Of a stretch of 64,000 bases of DNA, positions 1 through 8,082 are shown in pieces; the first letter of the stretch is position 1, and the number at the start of each line of letters is the position of its first letter. Below the pieces are notes generated by a model. It saw nothing but the letters and a program-made list of their open reading frames with translations, had not been told where the DNA came from and did no database searches. This stretch comes from Paenibacillus sp. OK003. GTDB lineage: Bacteria; Bacillota; Bacilli; Paenibacillales; Paenibacillaceae. A program made the translations under genes and the position numbers. Location: positions 1 through 64,000 of the forward strand of contig NZ_FOBD01000016.1 in the NCBI RefSeq assembly GCF_900109515.1, written 5' to 3'.

Positions 1-33
1 CAAAGAGCAAACTGGAAATTCACAAGGCGTTCG

Positions 34-53
34 CCAGTTCCCTCGGGAACTGG
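34..53. promoter_or_regulatory. Perfect inverted repeat upstream of oxidoreductase gene
   Basis: Arms CCAGTTCCC and GGGAACTGG are separated by only 2 bases, about 50 bases upstream of the start codon at 101. There is no T-run after it, so it is unlikely to be a terminator. The tight dyad looks like a repressor operator. Small NAD(P)-binding oxidoreductases of this kind are often controlled by a divergent HxlR or MarR regulator, but the upstream gene lies outside the window, so this is inference. Confidence 0.4.
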
Positions 54-100
54 TAATTCAGTCAAAACTGCCTTCAAAAAATACTATACGAGGAGAGATC

Positions 101-745
101 ATGATGAAGATTGGAATTATTGGTGCGACAGGTAAAGCGGGTAATTTGATTTTGAAAGAAGCGTTGGATAGAGGGCATGAAGTGACAGCGATCGTTCGTA
201 ATGCATCCAAGGTGGAGGATAAAAGTCTGAATGTACTTGAAAAAGATGTATTTGACCTTACGGCAGAGGATGCCAAATCATTCGACGTGATCGTCAATGC
301 TTTCGGTGCGCCAGCCGGGAAAGAGAATCTGCATGTGGAAGCAGGACAAACCCTGATTAACGTTCTGAAAGAGGCGCCGAATACTCGTCTGATCGTTGTT
401 GGTGGTGCAGGCAGTCTGTTCACAGATGAAACTCAAACCTTGCGTGTTGTAGACTCCCCTGGATTCCCTGATGCATACAAAGCAACAGCAACCAACCAGG
501 GTAAAAACTTGCAGGATCTGCAAGCTTCTTCAGGTATTCAATGGACGTTCCTGAGCCCGGCGGGATTCTTTAATCCAGAGGGTGTACGCACAGGCAAATA
601 TCAATCGGGTAAAGATCAGATTCTGGTGAACAGTGAAGGCAACAGCTACATCAGCTATGCTGACTATGCCATCGCTTTGGTTGATGAGATCGAAAACCCG
701 CAGCATAAGAACGAACGCTTTACGGTTGTAGGCGAAGCGAAGTAA
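101..745 (+). CDS. NAD(P)-dependent oxidoreductase, NmrA/YwnB-like
   Basis: A 214-residue single-domain Rossmann protein. The N-terminus carries the dinucleotide motif GATGKAGNLI (residues 9-18), and a later stretch FLSPAGFFNPEG is typical of the NAD(P)H-binding atypical SDR family (YwnB/YhfK type). Its substrate cannot be told from sequence; members are often induced by redox or electrophile stress. Two ATGs lie side by side (101 and 104) after GGAG at 92-95, and either gives an acceptable spacing. It is a stand-alone unit: an inverted repeat precedes it and a terminator follows. Family assignment is firm, function is not. Confidence 0.85.
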   Translation: MMKIGIIGATGKAGNLILKEALDRGHEVTAIVRNASKVEDKSLNVLEKDVFDLTAEDAKSFDVIVNAFGAPAGKENLHVEAGQTLINVLKEAPNTRLIVVGGAGSLFTDETQTLRVVDSPGFPDAYKATATNQGKNLQDLQASSGIQWTFLSPAGFFNPEGVRTGKYQSGKDQILVNSEGNSYISYADYAIALVDEIENPQHKNERFTVVGEAK

Positions 746-772
746 TACTTTAATCACCATATTGAATGTAAC

Positions 773-813
773 AAACGGACGCTGATCTCGACAGATCGGT
801 GTCCGTTTGTTTG
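773..813 (+). terminator. Rho-independent terminator
   Basis: CAAACGGAC pairs with GTCCGTTTG, with a further TGATCT/AGATC pairing in the middle. It follows the oxidoreductase stop at 745. The rest of the gap up to 1006 is AT-rich and shows nothing else I can name. Confidence 0.75.
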
Positions 814-1006
814 ATGTTCATGAGGAAATGAAATGGATGCTCTGTAGAAAAGGATCATTAGAAAGACAGCAAAAATTCGTCAGAAACTAAATTTAAATAG
901 TTGCAACAAACCTCCATCTCCTAACGTTAACTAATCAGAGCGAGAGTTATCCAATATTTTCAAGTATTGCAGAACAGCTCTAATTTCCGGAAAAAGGGAT
1001 GGTAAT

Positions 1007-2455
1007 GTGTCTTACAATAGAATACATAGACGAGTAAAACCCGCATTAATACGTTTGTTACTGGCAGTAATGACTCTATTTTTGATGCCGGGTATTGTAC
1101 ATGCAACGGAATACGCTAATCCAAATAAGAAGCTATTGTCTGATGTTACTGCGATCACCGCAGGAGAATGGGCGGTTTATGCGGTTAAAAAGGATGGCTC
1201 CGTCTGGGTATGGGGAGGAACGCGAAACAGCGGCTTGATTGGTAATGGTTACTCGGTTCCGTCTGATTCTCCCGTGCAAATGAAAATGGATGGCGCGATT
1301 GCTGTTGCCAGTGGCACAAAACATGCACTTATTTTAAAAAAAGATGGTACGGTCTGGGCAACGGGATCGAATGATGATGGGCAGTTAGGGCTTGATAGTA
1401 CCCCTGATCGAACAGTACTGGAGCCATTACAAGTAAAAAGTTTGAGAGATATTGAAGCCATCGCTGCCGAAGGTAATCAGAGTCTTGCGTTGCAAGCAGA
1501 CGGCACAGTTTGGCAATGGGGACGAGCAGACCGAGTGAATACGCCTTCTTTTATGCCTGTAAAGGTAGAAGGGCTTCCTTTAGGTAAATCAATTGCCGCA
1601 GGTTATGGCTCAGCGATGATGCTTGATGATAAAGGGGACGTACATGTTTGGGGGACTATGCTTTACGAAACAAGCCCGGACAAATTAAGGAAGCCAACGA
1701 TCTTAAGCGGTTTGATGGAGACTACAGAGATTGTATCATCAGGACAGAGAGCTGCTGCTCTAACAGAAGACGGGACATTATGGACGTGGAACAACTCGAA
1801 GTTGTATCCTACTCCTGGTAAACTGTTGCATCCAACCCGAGTACTTCAAGCGGAAGGAGTCCAGAAGATTGCTGGCGGTACCGGATCTTCTTTTAGCCTG
1901 ATTAAAGATGATGGTACGGTATGGATGTGGGACAGTTACTGGGATAAGCCGACATACGCAGCTGTTCAAGTACCGGGAATTGAAAATGCATTGGATATTG
2001 CAAACAGTCAATTCCAGGGTCATTATGCATTGCTTGAGAACGGAACGGTCCTGAAATGGACGGTAGATTCTTCTGGCACACCTTCTGGACTTGAGCCTGT
2101 GAAGGCACCCATCCATGTGCAGGTAAATGATGAGACACTCCGTCTGGTGATCCCGCCGATCATCCTGGAGAATGTGAGCTATGTGCCTTTGCGGGGAGTA
2201 TTTGAATCTGTTGGAGCTACCATTGAATGGAATCAAGGCAACTTTACTGGTGTCGTTAAGAAAGATGATACGATCATTGAAATTCATGCGTTGTCGGAGA
2301 GTATTCGATTAAACGGCAAGTCTCTGCCGGATGAGTTAAAACCGAAGATGATACATGGTGTAACAATGGTGCCCCTTCGCTTTATTTCTGAAACATTAGG
2401 GGCGGAAGTAAAGTGGAACTCTGAAAGTAATACGATTCATATTCGTATCCCATAG
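1007..2455 (+). CDS. Secreted RCC1-repeat protein with copper amine oxidase-like stalk domain
   Basis: A 482-residue exported protein. Residues 1-33 form a signal peptide (basic start, hydrophobic LIRLLLAVMTLFLMPG, cleavage near VHA-TE). Seven RCC1-like units follow to about residue 350, each with the pattern DGTVWxWG (for example KDGSVWVWGG and ADGTVWQWG), enough for a closed seven-bladed propeller. The last ~110 residues are a copper_amine_oxidN1-type domain, recognised by YVPLRGVFESVGATIEW and MVPLRFISETLGAEVKW. That domain is common on Paenibacillus surface proteins and is not itself an oxidase. The start is GTG, preceded by AAAGGGATGG. A role in surface binding is plausible; no enzyme residues are visible. 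Confidence 0.85.
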   Translation: MSYNRIHRRVKPALIRLLLAVMTLFLMPGIVHATEYANPNKKLLSDVTAITAGEWAVYAVKKDGSVWVWGGTRNSGLIGNGYSVPSDSPVQMKMDGAIAVASGTKHALILKKDGTVWATGSNDDGQLGLDSTPDRTVLEPLQVKSLRDIEAIAAEGNQSLALQADGTVWQWGRADRVNTPSFMPVKVEGLPLGKSIAAGYGSAMMLDDKGDVHVWGTMLYETSPDKLRKPTILSGLMETTEIVSSGQRAAALTEDGTLWTWNNSKLYPTPGKLLHPTRVLQAEGVQKIAGGTGSSFSLIKDDGTVWMWDSYWDKPTYAAVQVPGIENALDIANSQFQGHYALLENGTVLKWTVDSSGTPSGLEPVKAPIHVQVNDETLRLVIPPIILENVSYVPLRGVFESVGATIEWNQGNFTGVVKKDDTIIEIHALSESIRLNGKSLPDELKPKMIHGVTMVPLRFISETLGAEVKWNSESNTIHIRIP

Positions 2456-2526
2456 AAAATATCTAAAGGAAAGACATCTTCTTTGCTTTATGCGCCAATG
2501 GAAAATATGACTTCTGCGCGCTTCTT

Positions 2527-3584
2527 TTGATGTCACAAGCGGGGCAGTTCCTGTTGTTCGCTTGTCTGGCCTTTTATCTACAGCTTAACGGAGAGGCAGC
2601 ATCGCTAGTGCTCGTATTTTCGCTCGTATTTGTCATGTCCTTTCTCGACGGCTGGACAACTCTGGCTCGGAATGCCCTTATTCCACGTCTTGTGACACAC
2701 GAGCAAGGTCTGCTTAAGGCTAACGGACTTATTAGTGTCAGCGATATCAGGTCGTACAGTTTGAAGGCTGGGGACTAAGCGGTGTTGTGGTTGCCTTGAT
2801 TGGGGCTAGCCCAACGTTGTTGCTGACAGCGGTTATTTATGGCTTGGCCGCGGCCTTTACGCTTGGCGTCAAAGAACCAATGGAAGGGGAAGCTGAAGCT
2901 GAAGAACGGAAGTTGCACATTTCATCTGACGTCACACCTGTACTCGGAACAAGCAGATGGCATACCTTAACCGAAGGTTGGAAAATGATATGGAAAACGC
3001 CTCGTCTGCGGGTGCTTACGTTTATGGATATGATCGACATGCTCGGCGGTTCAATCTGGGTAGGTGCCTTTACCTTGGCTTTTGTTCAAGTCGCACTTGG
3101 ACAAGGGGAGGAATGGTGGGGATTCATTAATGCCGCATATTTTGCCGGAACAATAGGTGGCGGCTTGCTGGTGCATACTCTGGCAAGGATTATTGGCAAC
3201 CGCTATTTCGCGGTAATGATGATCGGCATGGCGGGTTATGGAGTGTTGACCGCATTTTACGCAATGAACACACAGCCTTTCGTGGCGCTAATATTCGTGA
3301 TGCTGATGGGGCCATTCGCTGAGCTTTCCATGATTAATCGGCGTACCTTGATTCAGAGCAGCGTGGCGAAACTTTTGCTGCCCAAGGTACTGTCTGCTCA
3401 AGCATCTCTTATGCATCTGGTCTTTTGTATTTCCTTGCTAGGTATGGCTGGGCTTGCCGAATATATCGGGATTGTGAACCTCTACCTGTTTGCGTCCAGA
3501 TTGACCATAGTAGCCATCTTCGTAGGTTTGCTGAATTACCGGGCTTTTCGGGACCAAGCTGCTCCAGAAGCTGTAATGGATTAA
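2527..3584 (+). pseudogene. Major facilitator superfamily transporter, 5'-truncated and frameshifted
   Basis: Two reading frames encode consecutive pieces of one MFS drug-efflux-like permease. The first (2527-2778) covers two membrane helices and ends SDIRSYSLKAGD. Skipping two bases (the AT at 2746-2747 in GATATC) reads straight into the second frame as QVVQFEGWGLSGVVVALIG, and the remaining ~265 residues follow to 3584. So there is a 2-base insertion (or 1-base loss) near 2746. In addition the first one or two helices and the cytoplasmic loop expected at the N-terminus are missing, and the DNA from 2456 to 2526 does not supply them. The gene is therefore dead unless the sequence is wrong. 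It has no clear promoter. Confidence 0.85.
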
Positions 3585-3863
3585 AACGTTCTTTCTAAGG
3601 AACACGGGACGTCTTATTTGGCCTTCAGGTCCTTTTTTTAAAATGTAAGGAACATCAGACACGTTATTTCCCAAAATCTCCGGATAAAAACACTGTAAAC
3701 AGCTGTTTATTCGGGTATAGCGTGCCTCAAGTTCCTTAGAATTCTGGGGAAGATTCAAATCCTTAAATAAGACGCCTACGATTCATTAGCGCTCCATACG
3801 CTGTTCTGGACAAGTTGAGGTACGCTTCGGTTCAACTCCGTCAAATCACTACAACTCTCAAAT

Positions 3864-3904
3864 AAAGGCGCTGCTTCCCCAACGGAAGTAGCGCCTTTTT
3901 CTTA
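3864..3904 (+). terminator. Strong Rho-independent terminator
   Basis: AAAGGCGCT-CTTCC pairs with GGAAG-AGCGCCTTT, followed by TTTTTC. It ends transcription entering from the MFS remnant side. The 280 bases between 3585 and 3863 hold no convincing gene. Confidence 0.8.
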
Positions 3905-3938
3905 TTACTACCTCAAATTCTTACTAAACACATTTTAG

Positions 3939-4119
3939 AAGTATTCTCATAAGCTGCAAACTTAGTGGAGGGGACGGAATCGATTCTGTAGAAGCGAAGC
4001 GTTCGCCTTTATCACCGGATTTTGTCCTATGGAATAGGACATTCAAAAAAATCTGGGGATAACAGCGATCGAAAGAACGATCCGTACCCGTAACGCCACC
4101 TGCTGCTCTTAAAATACTT
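3939..4119 (+). repeat. Dispersed structured intergenic element, copy A
   Basis: Full copy of the element also seen at 14583, 32859, 42488 and 52978. Outer arms AAGTATT (3939) and AATACTT (4113), then GTGG/CCAC and ACGGA/TCCGT, close a long hairpin. The conserved segments are GCGAAGCGTTCGCC and ATCTGGGGATAACAGCGAT. The inner hairpin here is GTCCTAT/ATAGGAC. It starts 11 bases beyond the stop codon of the GH53 gene, which reads in the opposite direction. Confidence 0.85.
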
Positions 4120-4129
4120 ATTCCCGTGT

Positions 4130-5179
4130 TTAGTCGATAAATCCTTCCAACATTACAGTCGGCAAGCCGTTAGACTGCCATGCACCTTTGCTGTAACCGC
4201 CGTTGTAACCCGGCGTTGCTTCAGGCTCCCAATAGAATACACCTTTACCTTTGCTGCTTGGCAGGTTGCGGAATTGCGTTTTCATCGCTGCGACAAAACT
4301 TTTACCGGCTGCGGGTTGCGTATTATCCATCCCGATTTCCGATACGATAATCTCCTTGCCATACCGGTTGATCAGATCCTTGGCATTGTTCACAGCATTG
4401 GTAACAGCCGTGTTCCAGCCGGAAGCGGAAGGATAGAGGGACATGGCAATCATGTCAAAGTTGGCACCGTTATTGATCAGACCACCGATATTCCATACAA
4501 AGAGGGCATTGTCATCGCCATTTGCGAGGTGCACAATGGTTTTGGTGCTGGTGCTGATGGATTTCACGGCATTATGGCCCGTGTTCACCAGCCACGCATA
4601 ATTTTTCATGTTGGTGGATGCTTTTCCATCTTCCCATAACATGCCGTTGCTTGTTTCGTTACCAATTTGTACCCAGTCGGGGGTTACACCTTTGCTCTGC
4701 ATGGCCGTCATAACTTCACGCGTGTGATTCCATACAGCATCCATCAGCTGTTGGAACGTGTAGTTTTTCCAGGCCGCAGGTTTCGTTTGTTGACCCGGGT
4801 CAGCCCAGGAATCACTGTAGTGCAGGGTCAGCATGACACTCATGCCTGCATTTTTGGCACGCAAGGCCAGAGTAGCTGCACGATCCTTGTTCATGTAACC
4901 GTTACCATAATCATTCGAAGGATTAACAAAGACACGAATACGAACGGAGTTGATCTGGTAATCATTTTTTAAAATATCAATAATATCACGCTGTACGCCG
5001 TTTTTGTCTTTCCATTTGTAGCCTTGTGCTTCCATCCCGGGCACCCAACTGATGTCGGCTCCTTTGGCGAAGCTTGGTGCTGCACTGGCATGCTGGCCTG
5101 CGGGCAGCATAATGGAGGTGAATAACAAAACAAAGACCAGAGCGATGGATGTTTTGAAACCCCTTACATTTTTAAACAT
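4130..5179 (-). CDS. Secreted arabinogalactan endo-beta-1,4-galactanase, GH53
   Basis: 349 residues. A Sec signal peptide covers about 1-33 (hydrophobic IALVFVLLFTSIMLPAG, then HASAA). The rest is one GH53 TIM barrel starting FAKGADISWVPGMEAQG, a signature of the family. The acid/base is Glu175 in IGNETSNG and the nucleophile is Glu281 in IVSEIGM. GH53 enzymes cut beta-1,4-galactan side chains of pectin outside the cell. I chose the ATG at 5179 because GAGGAGG lies 9 bases upstream; an upstream ATG in frame at 5233 has no ribosome site. The gene stands alone, with no galactan importer next to it. Confidence 0.93.
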   Translation of the reverse strand: MFKNVRGFKTSIALVFVLLFTSIMLPAGQHASAAPSFAKGADISWVPGMEAQGYKWKDKNGVQRDIIDILKNDYQINSVRIRVFVNPSNDYGNGYMNKDRAATLALRAKNAGMSVMLTLHYSDSWADPGQQTKPAAWKNYTFQQLMDAVWNHTREVMTAMQSKGVTPDWVQIGNETSNGMLWEDGKASTNMKNYAWLVNTGHNAVKSISTSTKTIVHLANGDDNALFVWNIGGLINNGANFDMIAMSLYPSASGWNTAVTNAVNNAKDLINRYGKEIIVSEIGMDNTQPAAGKSFVAAMKTQFRNLPSSKGKGVFYWEPEATPGYNGGYSKGAWQSNGLPTVMLEGFID

Positions 5180-5300
5180 TACAATATGCCTCCTCGAATA
5201 TGGGTTGAGTTGCAACCTAATTATAACGAGCATCGTTTACTCAGCTACAGGGTCCATTTCCAATATTTTGGTTGTTTTTTCAACCTCTCCCGAAAAAAGA

Positions 5301-5331
5301 CAAAACAAAAAGCCGTCCGAAGACGGCTTTT
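5301..5331 (-). terminator. Terminator of a short minus-strand transcript
   Basis: AGCCGTC-CGAA-GACGGCT hairpin. Read on the minus strand it is followed by TTTTTGTTTTG. It lies upstream of the GH53 gene and downstream of the strong ribosome site at 5452-5456, so it may end a small separate transcript. Confidence 0.7.
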
Positions 5332-5388
5332 CTACCCTGGCGCTTTTTGAAACCTTGATCCGTATCCCGCGCCTCCACCAGAATCAGT

Positions 5389-5465
5389 TTATTTTGAGCT
5401 AGTGGATCGGGTAAGGGACACGTTCAACATGTGATTAGATATGTTGACGCACCTCCTTTCCTTGT
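5389..5465 (-). other. Possible tiny transcript or leader with strong ribosome site
   Basis: On the minus strand AAAGGAGGTG (centred on 5452-5460) is a near-perfect ribosome site, yet no gene of normal length follows. The only ATG nearby (5430) opens a 13-codon frame, MLNVSLTRSTSSK, 21 bases downstream, which is too far for good use. TATACT lies upstream near 5470. A hairpin (AACAT/ATGTT) sits between ribosome site and ATG. It could be a leader peptide, a small RNA or a relic. No function is assigned. Confidence 0.3.
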
Positions 5466-5525
5466 GCCAAGAGTATACACCACTCTTTTTCGGAAAGCTA
5501 GTCTTTTTTTCAAATATACGCAAAA

Positions 5526-5753
5526 TTATTTTTCGGTTTGGAACATCGTGATATCCCGGTCATAATGACTCTTCGTACCATTATCGTTGCGAATTCTCAC
5601 GCTGTCTTCGCTGATCTGCTCTACGATGCCGCGACCCACTTCACAATATACGCCAGCCGGATCTTCCTGCCATGCGGTTACCGTGCATTGAGATAGTGCA
5701 GCTGTGAAAAACTCTATATTTTTTTGTAACGTTCTAGGTTTGTTCGATTTCAT
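5526..5753 (-). CDS. Conserved-type small hypothetical protein
   Basis: 75 residues starting MKSNKPRTLQKN; acidic to neutral, no membrane segment and no cysteine cluster, rich in short beta-like stretches (VYCEVGRGIVEQISEDSVRIRN) that suggest a small barrel. I do not recognise the family. The start at 5753 is chosen because AAAGGAG lies 6 bases upstream; longer in-frame readings have no ribosome site. It is divergent from ppk, sharing the 247-base gap that holds the PhoP-type box, so shared phosphate control is possible but unproven. Confidence 0.65.
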   Translation of the reverse strand: MKSNKPRTLQKNIEFFTAALSQCTVTAWQEDPAGVYCEVGRGIVEQISEDSVRIRNDNGTKSHYDRDITMFQTEK

Positions 5754-5881
5754 TATATACTCCTTTAACAAAAACAATTTTAGAATGTGGACAGCAACCG
5801 GACATTTTACACTGTAAATCACTTTACTCTGTCTCCTGCTCTTTGTAAAGGGATGGAAAAAGTTATCGTCATGAGGTATCA

Positions 5882-5909
5882 TTTACATAAATTTTACACA
5901 GCATTTACA
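5882..5909 (+). promoter_or_regulatory. PhoP-type box upstream of ppk
   Basis: TTTACA occurs at 5882, 5893 and 5904, that is three times at exactly 11-base intervals, with a weaker CTGACG at 5915. B. subtilis PhoP binds TTAACA-like hexamers repeated with about 5-base spacers. A TACAAT at 5942-5947 could be the -10 box, placing the hexamers at roughly -70 to -45. Phosphate-starvation control of polyphosphate synthesis is the natural reading. Confidence 0.65.
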
Positions 5910-6000
5910 CTGCGCTGACGCTTGTAGCCAATCACGAATAGTACAATTAGTTCATAACATCTAACCAAGAATAGATATGTAACAAATTCGGAGGCCATAC

Positions 6001-8082
6001 ATGCATAGAGATGTCAAAACAGGTAACTACGTTAACCGTGATTTAAGTTGGGTAGAATTCAATCGCCGTGTGCTCCAGGAGGCACAAGATCCAACAACAC
6101 CTCTGCTGGAACGCATGAGATTTCTTGGTATTGTCGCCAATAATCTGGACGAGTTCGTAAGTGTAAGGGTAGCGGAGACGAAAGAGAAGATCAAGGCTGG
6201 ATTTACGCAAAAGGATTTTACGGGCTACACCCCTTCCGGGTTGTACCGCAGATTGATTAAACGAACGGGGACCATGGTCGCCGAGCAATATAAAACCTAT
6301 CGGGAGCTCATTCGTCTTCTCGCCAAGAAAGGCGTGAATTTTCAGGAATATACCGATCTGAATATGACCCAACAGCGAGCAATGGACCAGTATTTTCATG
6401 AGATCATTTTCCCGGTATTAACACCGATGGCGATCGATTCCAGCCGGCCGTTCCCCCTGGTACACAATAAGTCTGTATATCTGTCCGTGATGCTGCAGAA
6501 GGAAGAAGAGCAGGAGGGCGAGCCATTTTTGGCTATCGTTCAGGTGCCTTCCAATCTGCCGCGGGTCGTTCAGGTGCCTTTAAGGGCGAATAGTAAAAAG
6601 AAAACGTTCATTCTGATCGAGGATCTGATCAAACATCATATTCATACTTTATTCAGCGGATATGTGCCGCTGGCTGTTCAGGAATTCAGGGTGACCCGCA
6701 ATGCGGATATTTCCATTAATGAAGAAGAAGCTGAGGATTTACTTGAGGCGATCGAGAAGGAGCTGCGGCGCAGACGACGGGGAGCACCGGTGCGATTGGA
6801 AATTTGCAAGGACTTCCGCCCGGATGCGTTGCTAGAGTTGCAGGAAGAGTTCGATATTCAAGACCCTGTGTATGAGATCGATGGACCGCTGGACCTGAGC
6901 TTTCTGGCCGGGTTTGTGGATAGTTTGGAAGGGTTCACTCATCTGAAATACAGTCCGGTGCAGCCTGTGTATCCTCTGGAGTTCCTTCCTCGGGAAAGTC
7001 ACTTTGAACTGCTGCGTAAACGGGACGTACTCGTGCATCATCCATACGAATCGTTCGAACCGGTAACGGACTTTATTGTGGAAGCTTCGGAAGATCCGCG
7101 TGTGATGGCGATCAAAATGACGTTATATCGGGTGAATGGGGATTCCCGTCTCATCCCCGCATTGGCTCATGCAGCCGAGAGCGGCAAACAGGTGACGGTT
7201 GTTGTTGAACTAAAAGCCAGATTTGATGAAGAACGTAATATTGCATGGGCCCGCACGCTGGAGAAGGCAGGTTGTCATGTCGTATATGGATTGGTCGGAT
7301 TAAAGACCCATGCCAAGATTATTCTCGTCGTACGCAGGGAACAGAGTGGTCTGAGAAGGTACGTGCATGTTGGAACAGGTAACTATAATGAAAGCACGGC
7401 CAAAGTATACACCGATGTAGGACTGTTTACCTCCAATCCCATCATTGGTGAGGATGCATCGGAGTTGTTTAATGAGATTACCGGATATTCAGGACCCAAA
7501 GCCTTGCAGGCATTCCGCGTCGCCCCTGACGGCATGAAGGATGAACTGTTTGCGCTCATTCGTCGGGAAAGGGAGCATGCCTTCAAGGGAAGACCGTCCA
7601 GGATTATTGCCAAAATCAATTCCTTATCCCATCAGGATATCATTGATGAATTGTATCTGGCATCTCAAGCTGGAGTACAGATCGATCTGATCGTGCGCGG
7701 CGTATGCTGCTTGCGTCCGGGGGTAGAGGGACTTAGTGAGAATATTCGTGTGATCAGCATCGTGGACCGGTTTCTGGAACACTCCAGACTGTTTTATTTC
7801 GAAAATAGCGGGAACCCGGATGTGTATCTATCCAGCGCAGACTGGATGACCCGTAATTTGAAGCGGAGAATCGAACTGATGTGTCCCGTGTTTGATCCGG
7901 AGCTGAAGAAGATGCTGGTCGATATATTGAATTTGTCGCTCATGGATAATGTGAAGGCAAGAGAGCTTATGCCTGGCGGCAATTATGTTTTTGTACAAAA
8001 TGAAAAGCCCCCGCTGAGAAGTCAGACGGAGGCGATGGGCATTATTCCCTGGAAGCCTGCTGAATGGAGTGCGTTAACGTAA
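6001..8082 (+). CDS. ppk: Polyphosphate kinase 1
   Basis: 693 residues, the usual PPK1 length. It reversibly transfers the ATP gamma-phosphate onto polyphosphate. The N-terminal domain begins YVNRDLSWVEFNRRVLQEA, then comes the middle domain and two phospholipase D-like catalytic domains. The phosphorylated His is His437 in GLKTHAKIILVV and the second catalytic His is His594 in DRFLEHSRLFYF. Both match the E. coli His435/His592 pair. The ATG at 6001 follows CGGAGG. It is convergent with the exopolyphosphatase gene: the two coding ends overlap by 41 bases (8042-8082), so synthesis and breakdown of the polymer are encoded tail to tail. Confidence 0.97.
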   Translation: MHRDVKTGNYVNRDLSWVEFNRRVLQEAQDPTTPLLERMRFLGIVANNLDEFVSVRVAETKEKIKAGFTQKDFTGYTPSGLYRRLIKRTGTMVAEQYKTYRELIRLLAKKGVNFQEYTDLNMTQQRAMDQYFHEIIFPVLTPMAIDSSRPFPLVHNKSVYLSVMLQKEEEQEGEPFLAIVQVPSNLPRVVQVPLRANSKKKTFILIEDLIKHHIHTLFSGYVPLAVQEFRVTRNADISINEEEAEDLLEAIEKELRRRRRGAPVRLEICKDFRPDALLELQEEFDIQDPVYEIDGPLDLSFLAGFVDSLEGFTHLKYSPVQPVYPLEFLPRESHFELLRKRDVLVHHPYESFEPVTDFIVEASEDPRVMAIKMTLYRVNGDSRLIPALAHAAESGKQVTVVVELKARFDEERNIAWARTLEKAGCHVVYGLVGLKTHAKIILVVRREQSGLRRYVHVGTGNYNESTAKVYTDVGLFTSNPIIGEDASELFNEITGYSGPKALQAFRVAPDGMKDELFALIRREREHAFKGRPSRIIAKINSLSHQDIIDELYLASQAGVQIDLIVRGVCCLRPGVEGLSENIRVISIVDRFLEHSRLFYFENSGNPDVYLSSADWMTRNLKRRIELMCPVFDPELKKMLVDILNLSLMDNVKARELMPGGNYVFVQNEKPPLRSQTEAMGIIPWKPAEWSALT

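Noticed and set aside
3815..3850. GGTTCAACTCC resembling a tRNA T-arm
   Set aside because: No acceptor stem, D-arm or anticodon arm can be built around it.
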